The translations under genes and the position numbers were made by a program. From contig JBBBDQ010000191.1 in NCBI GenBank assembly GCA_037127315.1, positions 16,601,001 through 16,665,000 of the forward strand: a stretch of DNA of 64,000 nt. The letters are read 5' to 3'. Below the pieces are notes generated by a model. It did no database searches, was not told the origin of the DNA, and saw only the letters and a program-made list of their open reading frames with translations. Origin of the DNA: Ascarosepion bandense. Its lineage: Eukaryota; Mollusca; Cephalopoda; Sepiida; Sepiidae. Below, in pieces: positions 54,361 through 62,540 of the stretch; positions within the stretch are counted from its first letter, which is position 1, and each line of letters begins with the position of its first letter.

Positions 54361-54649
54361 TAAATCTAACATCAGGGTATCTAACCAAAGATTTCGAAAC
54401 CAGAGAGACCCACTTGTGGACCTCTTCGCCATGCCATCAGGAGAGCGGATCCGTTGCATCGAACCGATGTGACAGTGACGCTACGGCATCTTCCAATTGG
54501 TGTTGTGCATACAATCAAAGAAAAATAAATACGGTTACTCAAACCGAACGCTTTGGAGAGAACTATCGCAATTTAGTGCACAGTTTGTTGTAATCGGAGA
54601 TAACGAAAAAATGATATAATCATTCAAAAATAAAATATAGACATTGGTT
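54361..54649. other. Unassigned DNA
   Basis: No motif or repeat match seen. Confidence 0.35.
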
Positions 54650-54925
54650 AGTTCCTGTGACTTGACCCAAAATGTTGTGAGTTCAGTACCAGGCTACGGC
54701 AGTGGTGAACAAGTAACTTACAGGGTCAAAGGGAGATAACTCATGACTACACAAAAAGAGGCTCTAACTAAAAGGGATGTCGATAATATACCCCAGTGAT
54801 TGCAATAAAGGGTTCTGTTCGAGATTCCTAGCACCCGAAGAAGGCAGGAGCGTACAATGGCCAAAACGTCGTACAAATGGCAACAAAGATGAGGACAACA
54901 GTCCGCATAATGTTAATACTACCTC
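54650..54925 (+). mobile_element. tRNA-derived SINE, family D, head truncated
   Basis: CTTGACCCAAAATGTTGTGA-GTTCAGTACC (B-box region), GTGGTGAACAAGTAACTTAC, GATTGCAATAAAGGGTTCTG, TAGCACCCGAAGAAGGCAGG and AGCGTACAATGGCCAAAACG. The A-box part is missing. Confidence 0.65.
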
Positions 54926-55041
54926 ATCTCAGAAATATAGACAAAGTAGTTTCTATTCTTTCTGACTCACTTTATCTTTTAAGAAAAACTCTTAAGTAAA
55001 TTTGTAAATTTGTACATCATGCATCACAACATTTCCCTAGA

Positions 55042-55043
<2 letters not shown>

Positions 55044-55081
<38 letters not shown>
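55044..55081. repeat. (TA)n microsatellite
   Basis: About 18 TA units. Confidence 0.95.
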
Positions 55082-55084
<3 letters not shown>

Positions 55085-55085
<1 letters not shown>

Positions 55086-55345
55086 AATATCAATCCTATC
55101 ACACTAACTCCCAATTATTCTCAGAACACTCTCATCTACCAAACCATCATTCTCGGTATCCTTACCCGCCTATCACCCACCCTCTGACATTTCCTATATT
55201 TAACCATTCTCGGTATCCCTACCCGCCTATCACCCACCTTCTGAGATTTCTTATATTTAACCATCTTTTCTCCACTCTATGTAGCCCCCTGCGCAGTAGT
55301 GGCAGTAACATGCCTTGCTCGGGGTGAAACGCTTAAAAAACCCCT
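55085..55345 (+). mobile_element. LINE 3' UTR (CR1/Jockey-like) with internal duplication
   Basis: CTCGGTATCCYTACCCGCCT-ATCACCCACC occurs twice at 56-bp spacing (about 55152 and 55209), then TATGTAGCCCCCTGCGCAGT, GTGGCAGTAACATGCCTTGC and TCGGGGTGAAACG. Confidence 0.75.
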
Positions 55346-55474
55346 TATATATATTGTTTGCGGTTATATATACATTTAATTCTAACTTGGTATCGCGAAT
55401 TGGCTTCTCTCTGTCTTTTCTACAAATATTTTCATTGTAACTACCCTGACAAGCTTTTCTCACGGTTTCTTTTT

Positions 55475-55790
55475 TTTAATCGTTTCCCCCAAACAAGGTT
55501 GTAATGCCACTGGTGCGCAGGGGACTACATAATAGGAAAGCAAAAAGTTACGTCAATATAGAATGGTTAAGAGAAGAATGAGAATACTAGTATGAAGAGA
55601 GTTATGTGAGAGTAGAGAGGAGCAAGATTCAGTGGGTGCCGAGGGAAGGATGAAAAATGATGGAAGTCAAGGAGATGAGAGATGATGATTGAGGGGAGGT
55701 TGCATTTAAATCTTTGGAGATTATAATCATCAGGAAAGCAAGAATACGGAAGGGAGTTCTACAAACGGGAAGCGCAAGAAAAGAAGCTAT
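55475..55790 (-). mobile_element. LINE 3' end (CR1/Jockey-like)
   Basis: Left edge CCCCAAACAAGGTTGTAATG, CCACTGGTGCGCAGGGGACT. On the minus strand near 55700-55760 the coding end is visible as TATAATCTCCAAAGATTTAA-ATGCAACC, a decayed 'YNLQEFKC'. Confidence 0.7.
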
Positions 55791-56453
55791 TATTATTACG
55801 CTCTCAAATCAGAAATTTTCGAAGAATATTTAAAAATGTACAAATATAAAAACTATTACGCTCTTTTTCTTTTGTTGCAAAATTACGGGGAAAAATATTC
55901 ACATTGTTTTGTTGACCAAATGAATTTTTAAAACGTCGGAATAAAAATTAAATATAAAGGCTCATTTTTTTAAATCGCGTTTGACACGTGTGATTTGATT
56001 TCTGTGACATAATCTAGTAACCATCTTAGATCTTAGATGTTTTACGGAGCAAATGTAAACGATCTGCACCATTGGCCAAAAAGTGCGAAAGGGAAAATTG
56101 CTGAACTTAAACTCAAAAAGTATGTGTCGACCTGGCTTCCCTGTAGATATGTGTCCCTAGAAAGTTTGAATGACATAACTTAAAAAATGTAGGCGTGCAT
56201 AGGGAACAGTCACACACAGACTCACAGATTGCCTTATATATATATAGATAGGCAATATTGTTAATGTTGATATATATAATATTGGTAATGATGACAAGTC
56301 CGTGAATGGCAAGGATAATCTAGCAAAATCTACTTAACATTTCATATTAAGTGCAAAACCTGTATAGAGAGCTTAATGGATGTTACCCAGAGCAATATGA
56401 TATCTATAATGGAAAACACAACACAACATTTAAAGTGGTTATAAATTATATTA
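55791..56453. other. Unassigned DNA; possible Helitron 5' end
   Basis: At 56195-56248, minus strand, TCTATATATATATAAGGCAA-TCTGTGAGTCTGTGTGTGAC after an A looks like a Helitron 5' start. The matching 3' hairpin was not found. Confidence 0.3.
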
Positions 56454-56625
56454 TGGGTGCACCTAGTTCTACAGTTATAAAGTTTTTTTTCGAATATAAG
56501 GGTGCACATAGTTATACATATGTTCCGTGTATATGGGTGCCCTTAATTATAATTATATGTATAAATATATGTATAGTTATATATACATTCCAAGTATAAG
56601 GGTGCACCTAGTTATATGTACGTTG
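56454..56625 (+). repeat. Irregular GGGTGCACCTAGTTAT repeat
   Basis: The phrase ATAAGGGTGCACCTAGTTAT occurs in four forms at about 56454, 56498, 56533 and 56597, separated by 20-45 bp of TATA-rich spacer. Confidence 0.75.
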
Positions 56626-57225
56626 GGGCTAATTTTGTATTAAAGATGTAATTGATTATAACCTCCAGTATTGATCATTATACTTATAGATGTGCATGTT
56701 GATATCAGAATCCAAATGATATATGTCGGTATATGTATGTAACAGTTTTTTATGAAGTGTGTAATTTGAAGTAGGCCATCTCGTTTTGTGTGAAAAGTGG
56801 GCACTTATATATATTGGCATCGTTCTTGTAAATACGCGTATAAGTTTCTATAAGTGAGCACGTGGATGTTGAAAGGCAAGTGTGTGCAGAGATAATAAAT
56901 CTATATGTACACGTAGATTTTCTGTATGTATATGCATATATGTATATACAGGTAGAAGTATGTATATGTATGCAGATATATCTGTGTATATATTAGTATT
57001 TGTGTAAGTATGTAAATATAAGCCTATTTTCTGAGGATATGTGAGGTTTGTTAGTATACTTTCGTAAATATGTGTTAGCATTATTTATACGTATATAAGC
57101 CTGGTCTGCATAAATATGTATGTAAGTACGCGACTACAATAGTTACATGTAGATATGGATGGGTGTGTATGTATGTATAGGTAGGTGTACGCATAGACAC
57201 ATTTGTATGTTCATATGCATGAGTT
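56626..57225. repeat. GTATATGTAT-rich block, first copy
   Basis: Low-complexity sequence. The part at 57011-57220 (AAATATAAGCCTATTTTCTG, TTTGTTAGTATACTTTCGTA, GGTGTACGCATAGACACATT) recurs at 57857-58065, after an intervening family C repeat. Confidence 0.75.
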
Positions 57226-57778
57226 TGAGTTTTGTTTAACGGTATATCAACCTGTATGGGTTATTTAAAGCCAGAAAATTAGAGTTATTTTTTTAAATGA
57301 TCGATTATAGTGAGAATGTTGATTTAGATTTTGATGAAATTTTTTTAATTTTATTTTAGAAAACAGAAGTTGTCTTCTAGTTTTGTATTAAAAATGTATT
57401 GCTGATCATTTTTTTCTTTCAAAACTGTATTATAGCAATAACTTTTTTTCTCTCTTTCAAAAATGTGTAATAGTAATAATTTATTTTTCTTCAGACATGT
57501 ATTGTTGGTAATATTTTTCCTTCAAAAAAGTATATTTTTCTACAAAAGTATATTTTTCTATATATATATTTCTATAAAAGTATTTTTATACTCTCATAGT
57601 GTTTGACCCCAGTTTGGGGGTTAAGTATTTGCCCATAGCTGGGAACCTAACAGGTGCTACCATTCCAGGTCAGGGTAGACCTGGGAACAACAGCAATTAA
57701 GAGGTGGTTCCATGCTCCTCACAACCTCCCAATCACATGCCTTGCCGCTGGATGCAGTTTACCCTCATACCCAGGACC
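57226..57778 (-). mobile_element. Family C repeat, near full length
   Basis: GAGTTTTGTTTAACGGTATA-TCAACC (tail), AGTGTTTGACCCCAGTTTGG, TTGCCCATAGCTGGGAACCT, CAATTAAGAGGTGGTTCCAT and ACCCTCATACCCAGGACC. It lies between two copies of a duplicated low-complexity block. Confidence 0.8.
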
Positions 57779-58150
57779 ATGTACTTATTTGTAAGTATTG
57801 ACATATGTATATGTGGATATACATATGTATGCGGAATATGTGTGTGTGTGGAATTATGCAAATATAAGCGTATTTTATGGGTATATGTGAAGTTTGTTAG
57901 TGTACTTGCGTAAATGTGTTAGTATTAATTATACGCGTATAAGTCCAGTCTTCATTAATATGTATGTGAATGTTCGAACACAATATTTATATGTGGATAT
58001 GGGTGGATGTGTGTATGTGCATACATGTAAGTGTACGCATAGGCGCATTTGTATGTAAATATGTGTAAGTATAGACATATATGTAGGTGTATATACGTGT
58101 GCATGCTTAAGAATATCCATATGCAATGATGTATGTTTGTACGTAACCAT
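57779..58150. repeat. GTATATGTAT-rich block, second copy
   Basis: Duplicate of 57011-57220 at about 75-80 percent identity by eye. Confidence 0.7.
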
Positions 58151-59334
58151 GTGTTTGTAAGTCGGAGTGTAATGGTTTTATGGTCACTCTTTCCACCCAA
58201 TGAATTTTCTTGCGGGCCAAATGATTTCTGTCCGAGTTTAGACCACATTTTCTGTTCTAGAACATATTACTTGATATCCATTTTGTTTTAAAAAAAATGT
58301 TTATCCCGGGAAAATATTTGTACCGAATGGAACGAATATAGTTTGATCTGAAGAAATGAACTAATTTAGTTCATAGAAATAAATTATAATTTTAATCACT
58401 TTAAATGATTTGTTGTGTTTTCCTTTATAGATATCATATATAGATATGCATGTATATATAGCTGCAATCAACATCAAACTTATTGCTGGTTTTTATTCTA
58501 ATTTTTTTTCCGTTATATTCGCTTAAACAATTTTCTTTACGAGCCGTGGAAAAACTATGTCTTTTTGAGAATCCCAAAGTCACATATGTGAGATTCTCAC
58601 GGTATTAGATGACATTTGCTGAATACCAACGCAACCAGGAAAATGGATAATCATAAGTAAAGGGCCGTTGGGCTATTTGCATACCAAACTGCACCCGAGT
58701 CGTGTATCGTCTGCGTTAATCAGTCGGAAAATGGAAACCTGAAAATTTACTGAGGCCCCACAGTTAAACATGTATACATAATTTATAAAAAACATAAAAA
58801 CTATTAAAAAAAAAAGAAATTCTCAGAATATAAATATTTAAAAATATTATTTTACGTTTGTGCTGGGCTATTGCATTTTTTACCAGTTCTTTCCTCGCTT
58901 TGTCACGTGCCCAAACAGCCTTTTTTCATTGGCTGGTCTTGCGATGACTTCATTTAAAAATGATTTATTACGAACCTTTAACATCCAATATATCATGTTT
59001 TTTCTCATTGATTGGACATTATCTCGGTATAAGTAGATGAGTGGAAAGAAGAAATATATAAAAAAAGATCTCTATTTATAAATAGAAAAGAGAATAAAAC
59101 TCGAGGAATATCAAATTCATTGAGAAAAGAAGGAAAAGACAAAATAAAGAGAAAATATGACGTCTATATAAAAAGGCCCCAAAACACACAACTAATAGGA
59201 CTGAGTCTATGAATGAAACTGTATTTAATCTGAAGAAGTTCCTTTTCGGAGAGAAAAGAATTATTTAAGTAAATAAAATTTTTCCATTTAGACTCTCTCT
59301 GGTACACAGTCTTATATGTACCATTATATATATG
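58151..59334. other. Unassigned DNA with promoter-like cluster
   Basis: No gene visible. Inverted CCAAT-like ATTGG motifs lie near 58926 and 59010, and a CRE/TATA cluster lies at 59158. AATAAA-type signals (59275) lie about 100 bp further on. Confidence 0.35.
59158..59176 (+). promoter_or_regulatory. TGACGTC next to TATATAAAAAGG, promoter-like
   Basis: A consensus CRE half (TGACGTC, 59158-59164) abuts a strong TATA box (59165-59176). ACAACTAATAGG lies about 25-30 bp downstream, the usual start-site distance, and AATAAAATTTTT lies at about 59274. TATA followed closely by a poly(A) signal is also how a retroviral-type LTR is built. Chance occurrence in AT-rich DNA cannot be excluded. Confidence 0.3.
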
Positions 59335-59650
59335 TTTAATCAGGAGCCGTTCTAAACATCATATTTTGGTTTTAATTTCATGTGAAAATAAAGACAAAAG
59401 TTGCCCAAAATTTGAATATTTATTATTTTACTGGTTCTAAGCTTTCGGCTATCATGAGCCATCTTCAGAGAGGTTACAAAGAGGTTAACATAAAGACATC
59501 CAATGTTGACATAAAACATTACTATGCAACGATAACAGTCACCGAATATCAGACGCAGGTCGTAAATTTGTAATGCGGCTCTATGACGTCACAACGCCAA
59601 AATAGGATGTTTAGGACAGCTCGTGATTAAACATAATAATAGATATCCAT
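59335..59650. mobile_element. Foldback-family copy with short TIRs
   Basis: Left TTTAATCAGGAGCCGTTCTA-AACATCATATTTT pairs with right AAAATAGGATGTTTAGGACA-GCTCGTGATTAAA. The loop includes TTCGGCTATCATGAGCCATC and TTCAGAGAGGTTAC, shared with 5560-5600, plus TCGTAAATTTGTAATGCGGC, shared with 5709-5728. Here the arms are about 45 bp, much shorter than at 5360. Confidence 0.75.
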
Positions 59651-59656
59651 TGCTTG

Positions 59657-59658
<2 letters not shown>

Positions 59659-59687
<29 letters not shown>
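59659..59687. repeat. (TA)n microsatellite
   Basis: About 14 TA units joining the foldback copy to the next SINE. Confidence 0.9.
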
Positions 59688-59690
<3 letters not shown>

Positions 59691-59950
59691 CGGTTCCCGC
59701 TCGGTCACCGAAGTTAAGCAAAATTAAACCTGGTCAGTACTTAAATGGGTGACCGCTTGGGAATACCAGGTGCTGTAAGCGTTTATGGACGGATGTGCGT
59801 TGTGGTGCAGTGGATGTCGGCTTGGAAGGGGAAATCGGTGAGCTGAGTTCAAATTCCAGTCGAACACTCTGCATTCACTTACGCACTGGTACCCTTGGGA
59901 AAGGTATTAATCCGTTCCTTCTCTCCTGTTATTGGTTAAATAACTGAGGT
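59688..59950 (+). mobile_element. 5S-tRNA composite SINE, 5' truncated in the 5S part
   Basis: Starts in the 5S unit at CACCGGTTCCCGCTCGGTCA. The rest of the 5S part is very well kept: ACCGAAGTTAAGCA, GGTCAGTACTTAAATGGGTG, ACCGCTTGGGAATACCAGGT and GCTGTAAGCG. The tRNA-like unit (GTTGTGGTGCAGTGGATGTC, GAGTTCAAATTCC) and central domain (GGTACCCTTGGGAAAGGTAT) follow. Confidence 0.85.
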
Positions 59951-60103
59951 CTGCTGTTCATGCGAACTTCTGCACCGATTGTTTCTTATCAACAGTTCCA
60001 AAAAGTGTAGATGGCGCTACACAAGCCTTCACCACTCTAAACAATTCTTTGTGTGGCAGTCTGAGTTAGACGGGAGAGCCCATAATAATATATTATGATA
60101 GTA
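59951..60103. other. Unassigned DNA
   Basis: Directly beyond the 3' end of the minus-strand SINE at 60104; includes CATAATAATATATTATGATA, a short palindrome. Confidence 0.4.
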
Positions 60104-60510
60104 ATGGCCACTCGTATTCGTGGATACCCGTCTACCAGAGCAGCTAGCTAATTCCCATTGCAGACGCTTGATCAGGCACACTGGTGTTTGTTCAACACCC
60201 ACAAATCCCAGCTGTGGCTTATGTTTAGCGGACCTTAGTTAGTGTTTTTGGGAGGGAGTGCGTTTTCTAGCATGAACAACAGTCTGAACAACGCAAGGAT
60301 ACTCAAAACCTCGTGTCTTAGTGCTAACACAACCATCGACAATTCCTCATAGAGAACCATCTACTCAATTTTCCCTCACAACGGTTTTCAGGGCACTTTC
60401 TAAAGATGCCGCACGCTGTGATCCTTTAGAGAAATCGACCATGGTGAGATTCGTACCCAGGCTTCATGGTCAGAAAGCAAACATTCGAACCCCTCGGCCA
60501 TATGTTTATG
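60104..60510 (-). mobile_element. tRNA-headed SINE (family S) containing the satellite core
   Basis: Minus strand from 60510: TATGGCCGAGGGGTTCGAAT (A-box TGGCCGAGGGG) and GCCTGGGTACGAATCTCACC (B-box), a Ser/Leu-tRNA-like head. A body of about 150 bp follows (AAAACCGTTGTGAGGGAAAA, GTGTTAGCACTAAGACACGA). From 60280 to 60104 comes sequence matching the 215-bp satellite: AACTAAGGTCCGC, GTGGGTGTTGAACAAACACC, GGGAATTAGCTAGCTGCTCT and GAATACGAGTGGCCAT. About 75-80 percent identical to satellite units by eye. Confidence 0.8.

Positions 60511-60514
<4 letters not shown>

Positions 60515-60575
<61 letters not shown>
60515..60575. repeat. (TG)n microsatellite
   Basis: About 29 TG units at the 5' edge of the SINE. 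Confidence 0.95.
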
Positions 60576-60579
<4 letters not shown>

Positions 60580-60639
60580 CAGAAAGATGAAGCGAGTCAG
60601 AGGTTTATGAAATTTTACTGGAGGACATTGACAACGACT

Positions 60640-60775
60640 GTTTTAACGATTATTTTAGTATTTTTATCTTGGTTTTGTTCAAGGTAACGAACAGGAAATA
60701 TCTAGTGTATATCGAAAGTGTCTCTATGTTTATATTCTTGGGCTTTCAACTAGCATTGTTCATTTTCAAGAACAG
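60640..60775. repeat. Interspersed repeat shared with 51885-52020
   Basis: TTTTAACGATTATTTTAGTA, CTTGGTTTTGTTCAAGGTAA, CGAACAGGAAATATC and GGGCTTTCAACTAGCATTGT match 51892-52012. Class unknown. Confidence 0.75.
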
Positions 60776-60788
60776 GAATTATATGTTA

Positions 60789-61302
60789 CTAGATGAGCCC
60801 GTGAAAAAATTCACGGATCATATAATATTATTTTCATGATTTCAAATAAAATTCAATGGATGTTGGTTAAGTAAATGATATTGTTTATTTGTGAATGTGT
60901 ATCAATATTTTTTTATCCTAGAACTTCACGTATTATTTGCATAGTGATTACGCTAAAATGTGATATTCATGCAAATTCTATTTCCAGATCCCGATATTTT
61001 ACAATTATATCAAATTCTTTAGCCCATATATTTTCATATGATCATGTGCATCTTTCTTTTTCTTCGTCTTCTTCTTCACTACCTTCCCCTCCTCCTCCTC
61101 CTCCTCGTCCTTCTTCTTCTTCGTCGATGTTTTCTTATCATCCTTCTGCGTCTTCTCTACTTCTTTCTTCTTCTTCTTCTCCTTCCCTCCTTCTTTTACC
61201 TCTTTTATTTGAAGAGTCGTAAGTGAAAAAGGAAAAATGCATGAGTTATAGTTCTTGGCAAAAGCGTGACTCACGTAGGTACCCCGGTATTAATATATAG
61301 AT
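60789..61302 (-). mobile_element. Helitron-like element, family H2
   Basis: Reading the minus strand, it starts TCTATATATTAATACCGGGG after an A (61302) and ends with a perfect hairpin CCGTGAA-TTTT-TTCACGG (60799-60816), then GCTCATCTAG before T. These are the Helitron end rules, in a sequence unrelated to family H1 apart from the logic of the ends. The interior has CT-rich stretches (61065-61200); no Rep or helicase motif. Confidence 0.65.
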
Positions 61303-61428
61303 GATTTTGAATTTCAGTATAACTTTCATGCAACTTTTTCATTTTCTTGAATTTTTCTATTATGACGTTTTATTTGTGGGATGAGTGGGCTTGTTGGTAT
61401 GTAGCTAAGTGCGTATGTGGGGTTAGAA
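61303..61428. other. Unassigned DNA
   Basis: Short AT-rich gap between the Helitron and the hAT end. Confidence 0.4.
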
Positions 61429-62540
61429 CAGTGGTTCCCAACTTTTTTGTCCCGTTCCCCCTTTTCCAGACACTTATTCACTTGTGGACCCCTACAACGG
61501 AATAAGTTAAACTAGCAAAAATAAAAGATTTTTCTGTAAAAAGATATATATTCATGTAAAATGCCCTGCGTTATTATGCTGATTAAGCTTTAAACTTCCT
61601 CATATAAAATAAAAAAAATATTTCATTCAGCCCTCCTTTATTTAAGTAAAACACCTAGTAAAAATGGTATGTTAACATTGTTATAGTTGTAGGTATTGTA
61701 CACAAAAACTATCTTTATAAAACTGGCTTTAGTTTTTAGCTTACGAGCAAATATATGAATAAAAAAATCATAAAATCTGTATAAATTAAACACATGTATA
61801 AAAAAAACACTGAAAATCCTAAAACAGAAGTGAATTAAACTTTTTATTTATTGAAAAAAAACTATTTTACTCTATATTTCTCAATGGGTCTTTTGTGGTT
61901 GGTTTTGAGCAATCAGCTCATGAATCCTTGGTTCAGTAGCGGCCAGTGCCCACCTCAAGTCATCTTCTACAGACAGCTTGTTCCTTTCCTTGATTTTGTT
62001 TTTATTGTGAGTAATGAAGAAAAAACTACTTTCACACAGGTTGGTTGAAGCGAAAGGCAAAAGAAATCGAACTGCAAGATCATTTACTTTTAGATATAAA
62101 TCCATCATTGAACACCAGAAGCTATTTATGATAGATTTTGTGGTGTGCAGCAACAATGGTGTGATGCATGAAATTATACAATATCATATGAAGTGTGCAC
62201 AACGACAAACAGCACTACCTCATTCAGCACAACTGTATGTGTTGTCATGGGAGCAAATCACACATGAGTATTGAACATATAAAACCTGCGATTAAAAGAT
62301 AAGCATTACTTCATTTGACACAGCTCTATATGATATTTCATTCATCTTATTGATGACGTTAAGATTTGCATTGACAATGGGAAAACGCATCTTACAAGTA
62401 GAAGAAAGTAAGTTTGAAACTATTGATAAAATTATAGGGTGTGCGCCGTACGTCTAGCCCATTATGACTATACCGGTAGGAATTAGAATCATTTGGACCC
62501 CTTGAAATTCTTTCATAGATCCCTAGGGGTGAGACCAAAG
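61429..62540 (-). mobile_element. hAT-like transposon relic
   Basis: CAGTGGTTCCCAACTTTTTT at 61429 followed by CACTTGTGGACCCCTAC is a typical hAT terminal and subterminal sequence. Near 62495-62535, TTTGGACCCCTTGAAATTCT and TCATAGATCCCTAGGGGT look like the opposite subterminal region. Between them lies the C-terminal part of a hAT transposase on the minus strand. The outer right TIR was not found. Confidence 0.65.
61881..62156 (-). pseudogene. hAT transposase C-terminal dimerisation domain (ZBED/Buster-like)
   Basis: The frame encodes NDLAVRFLLPFASTNLCESS, then FFFITHNKNKIKERNKLSVE, DDLRWALAATEPRIHELIAQ and NQPQKTH, ending TGA at 61883-61881. This is the hAT C-terminal dimerisation region of the type found in ZBED5/FAM200-like and Buster transposases ('LPF-T-LCE-SFS ... 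N-KSRL-VE-DLR-AL---P-I--L'). About 90 codons only; the zinc-finger and catalytic parts are missing. Confidence 0.8.

Noticed and set aside
55980..56248. A complete Helitron ending at 56248
   Set aside because: The TC-type start is plausible but no terminal hairpin with CTRR was found at the other side.
58500..59320. A solo LTR
   Set aside because: TATA and AATAAA are present but I could not define TG...CA ends, a target duplication, or a second copy in the window.
61005..61274. Lysine- and glutamate-rich ORF as a nuclear protein
   Set aside because: It is the translation of a CT/TCT-rich tract inside a Helitron-like element and has no other support.
62014..62274. Plus-strand 86-codon ORF
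   Set aside because: It is the antisense shadow of the hAT transposase relic, whose minus-strand frame carries the family motifs.
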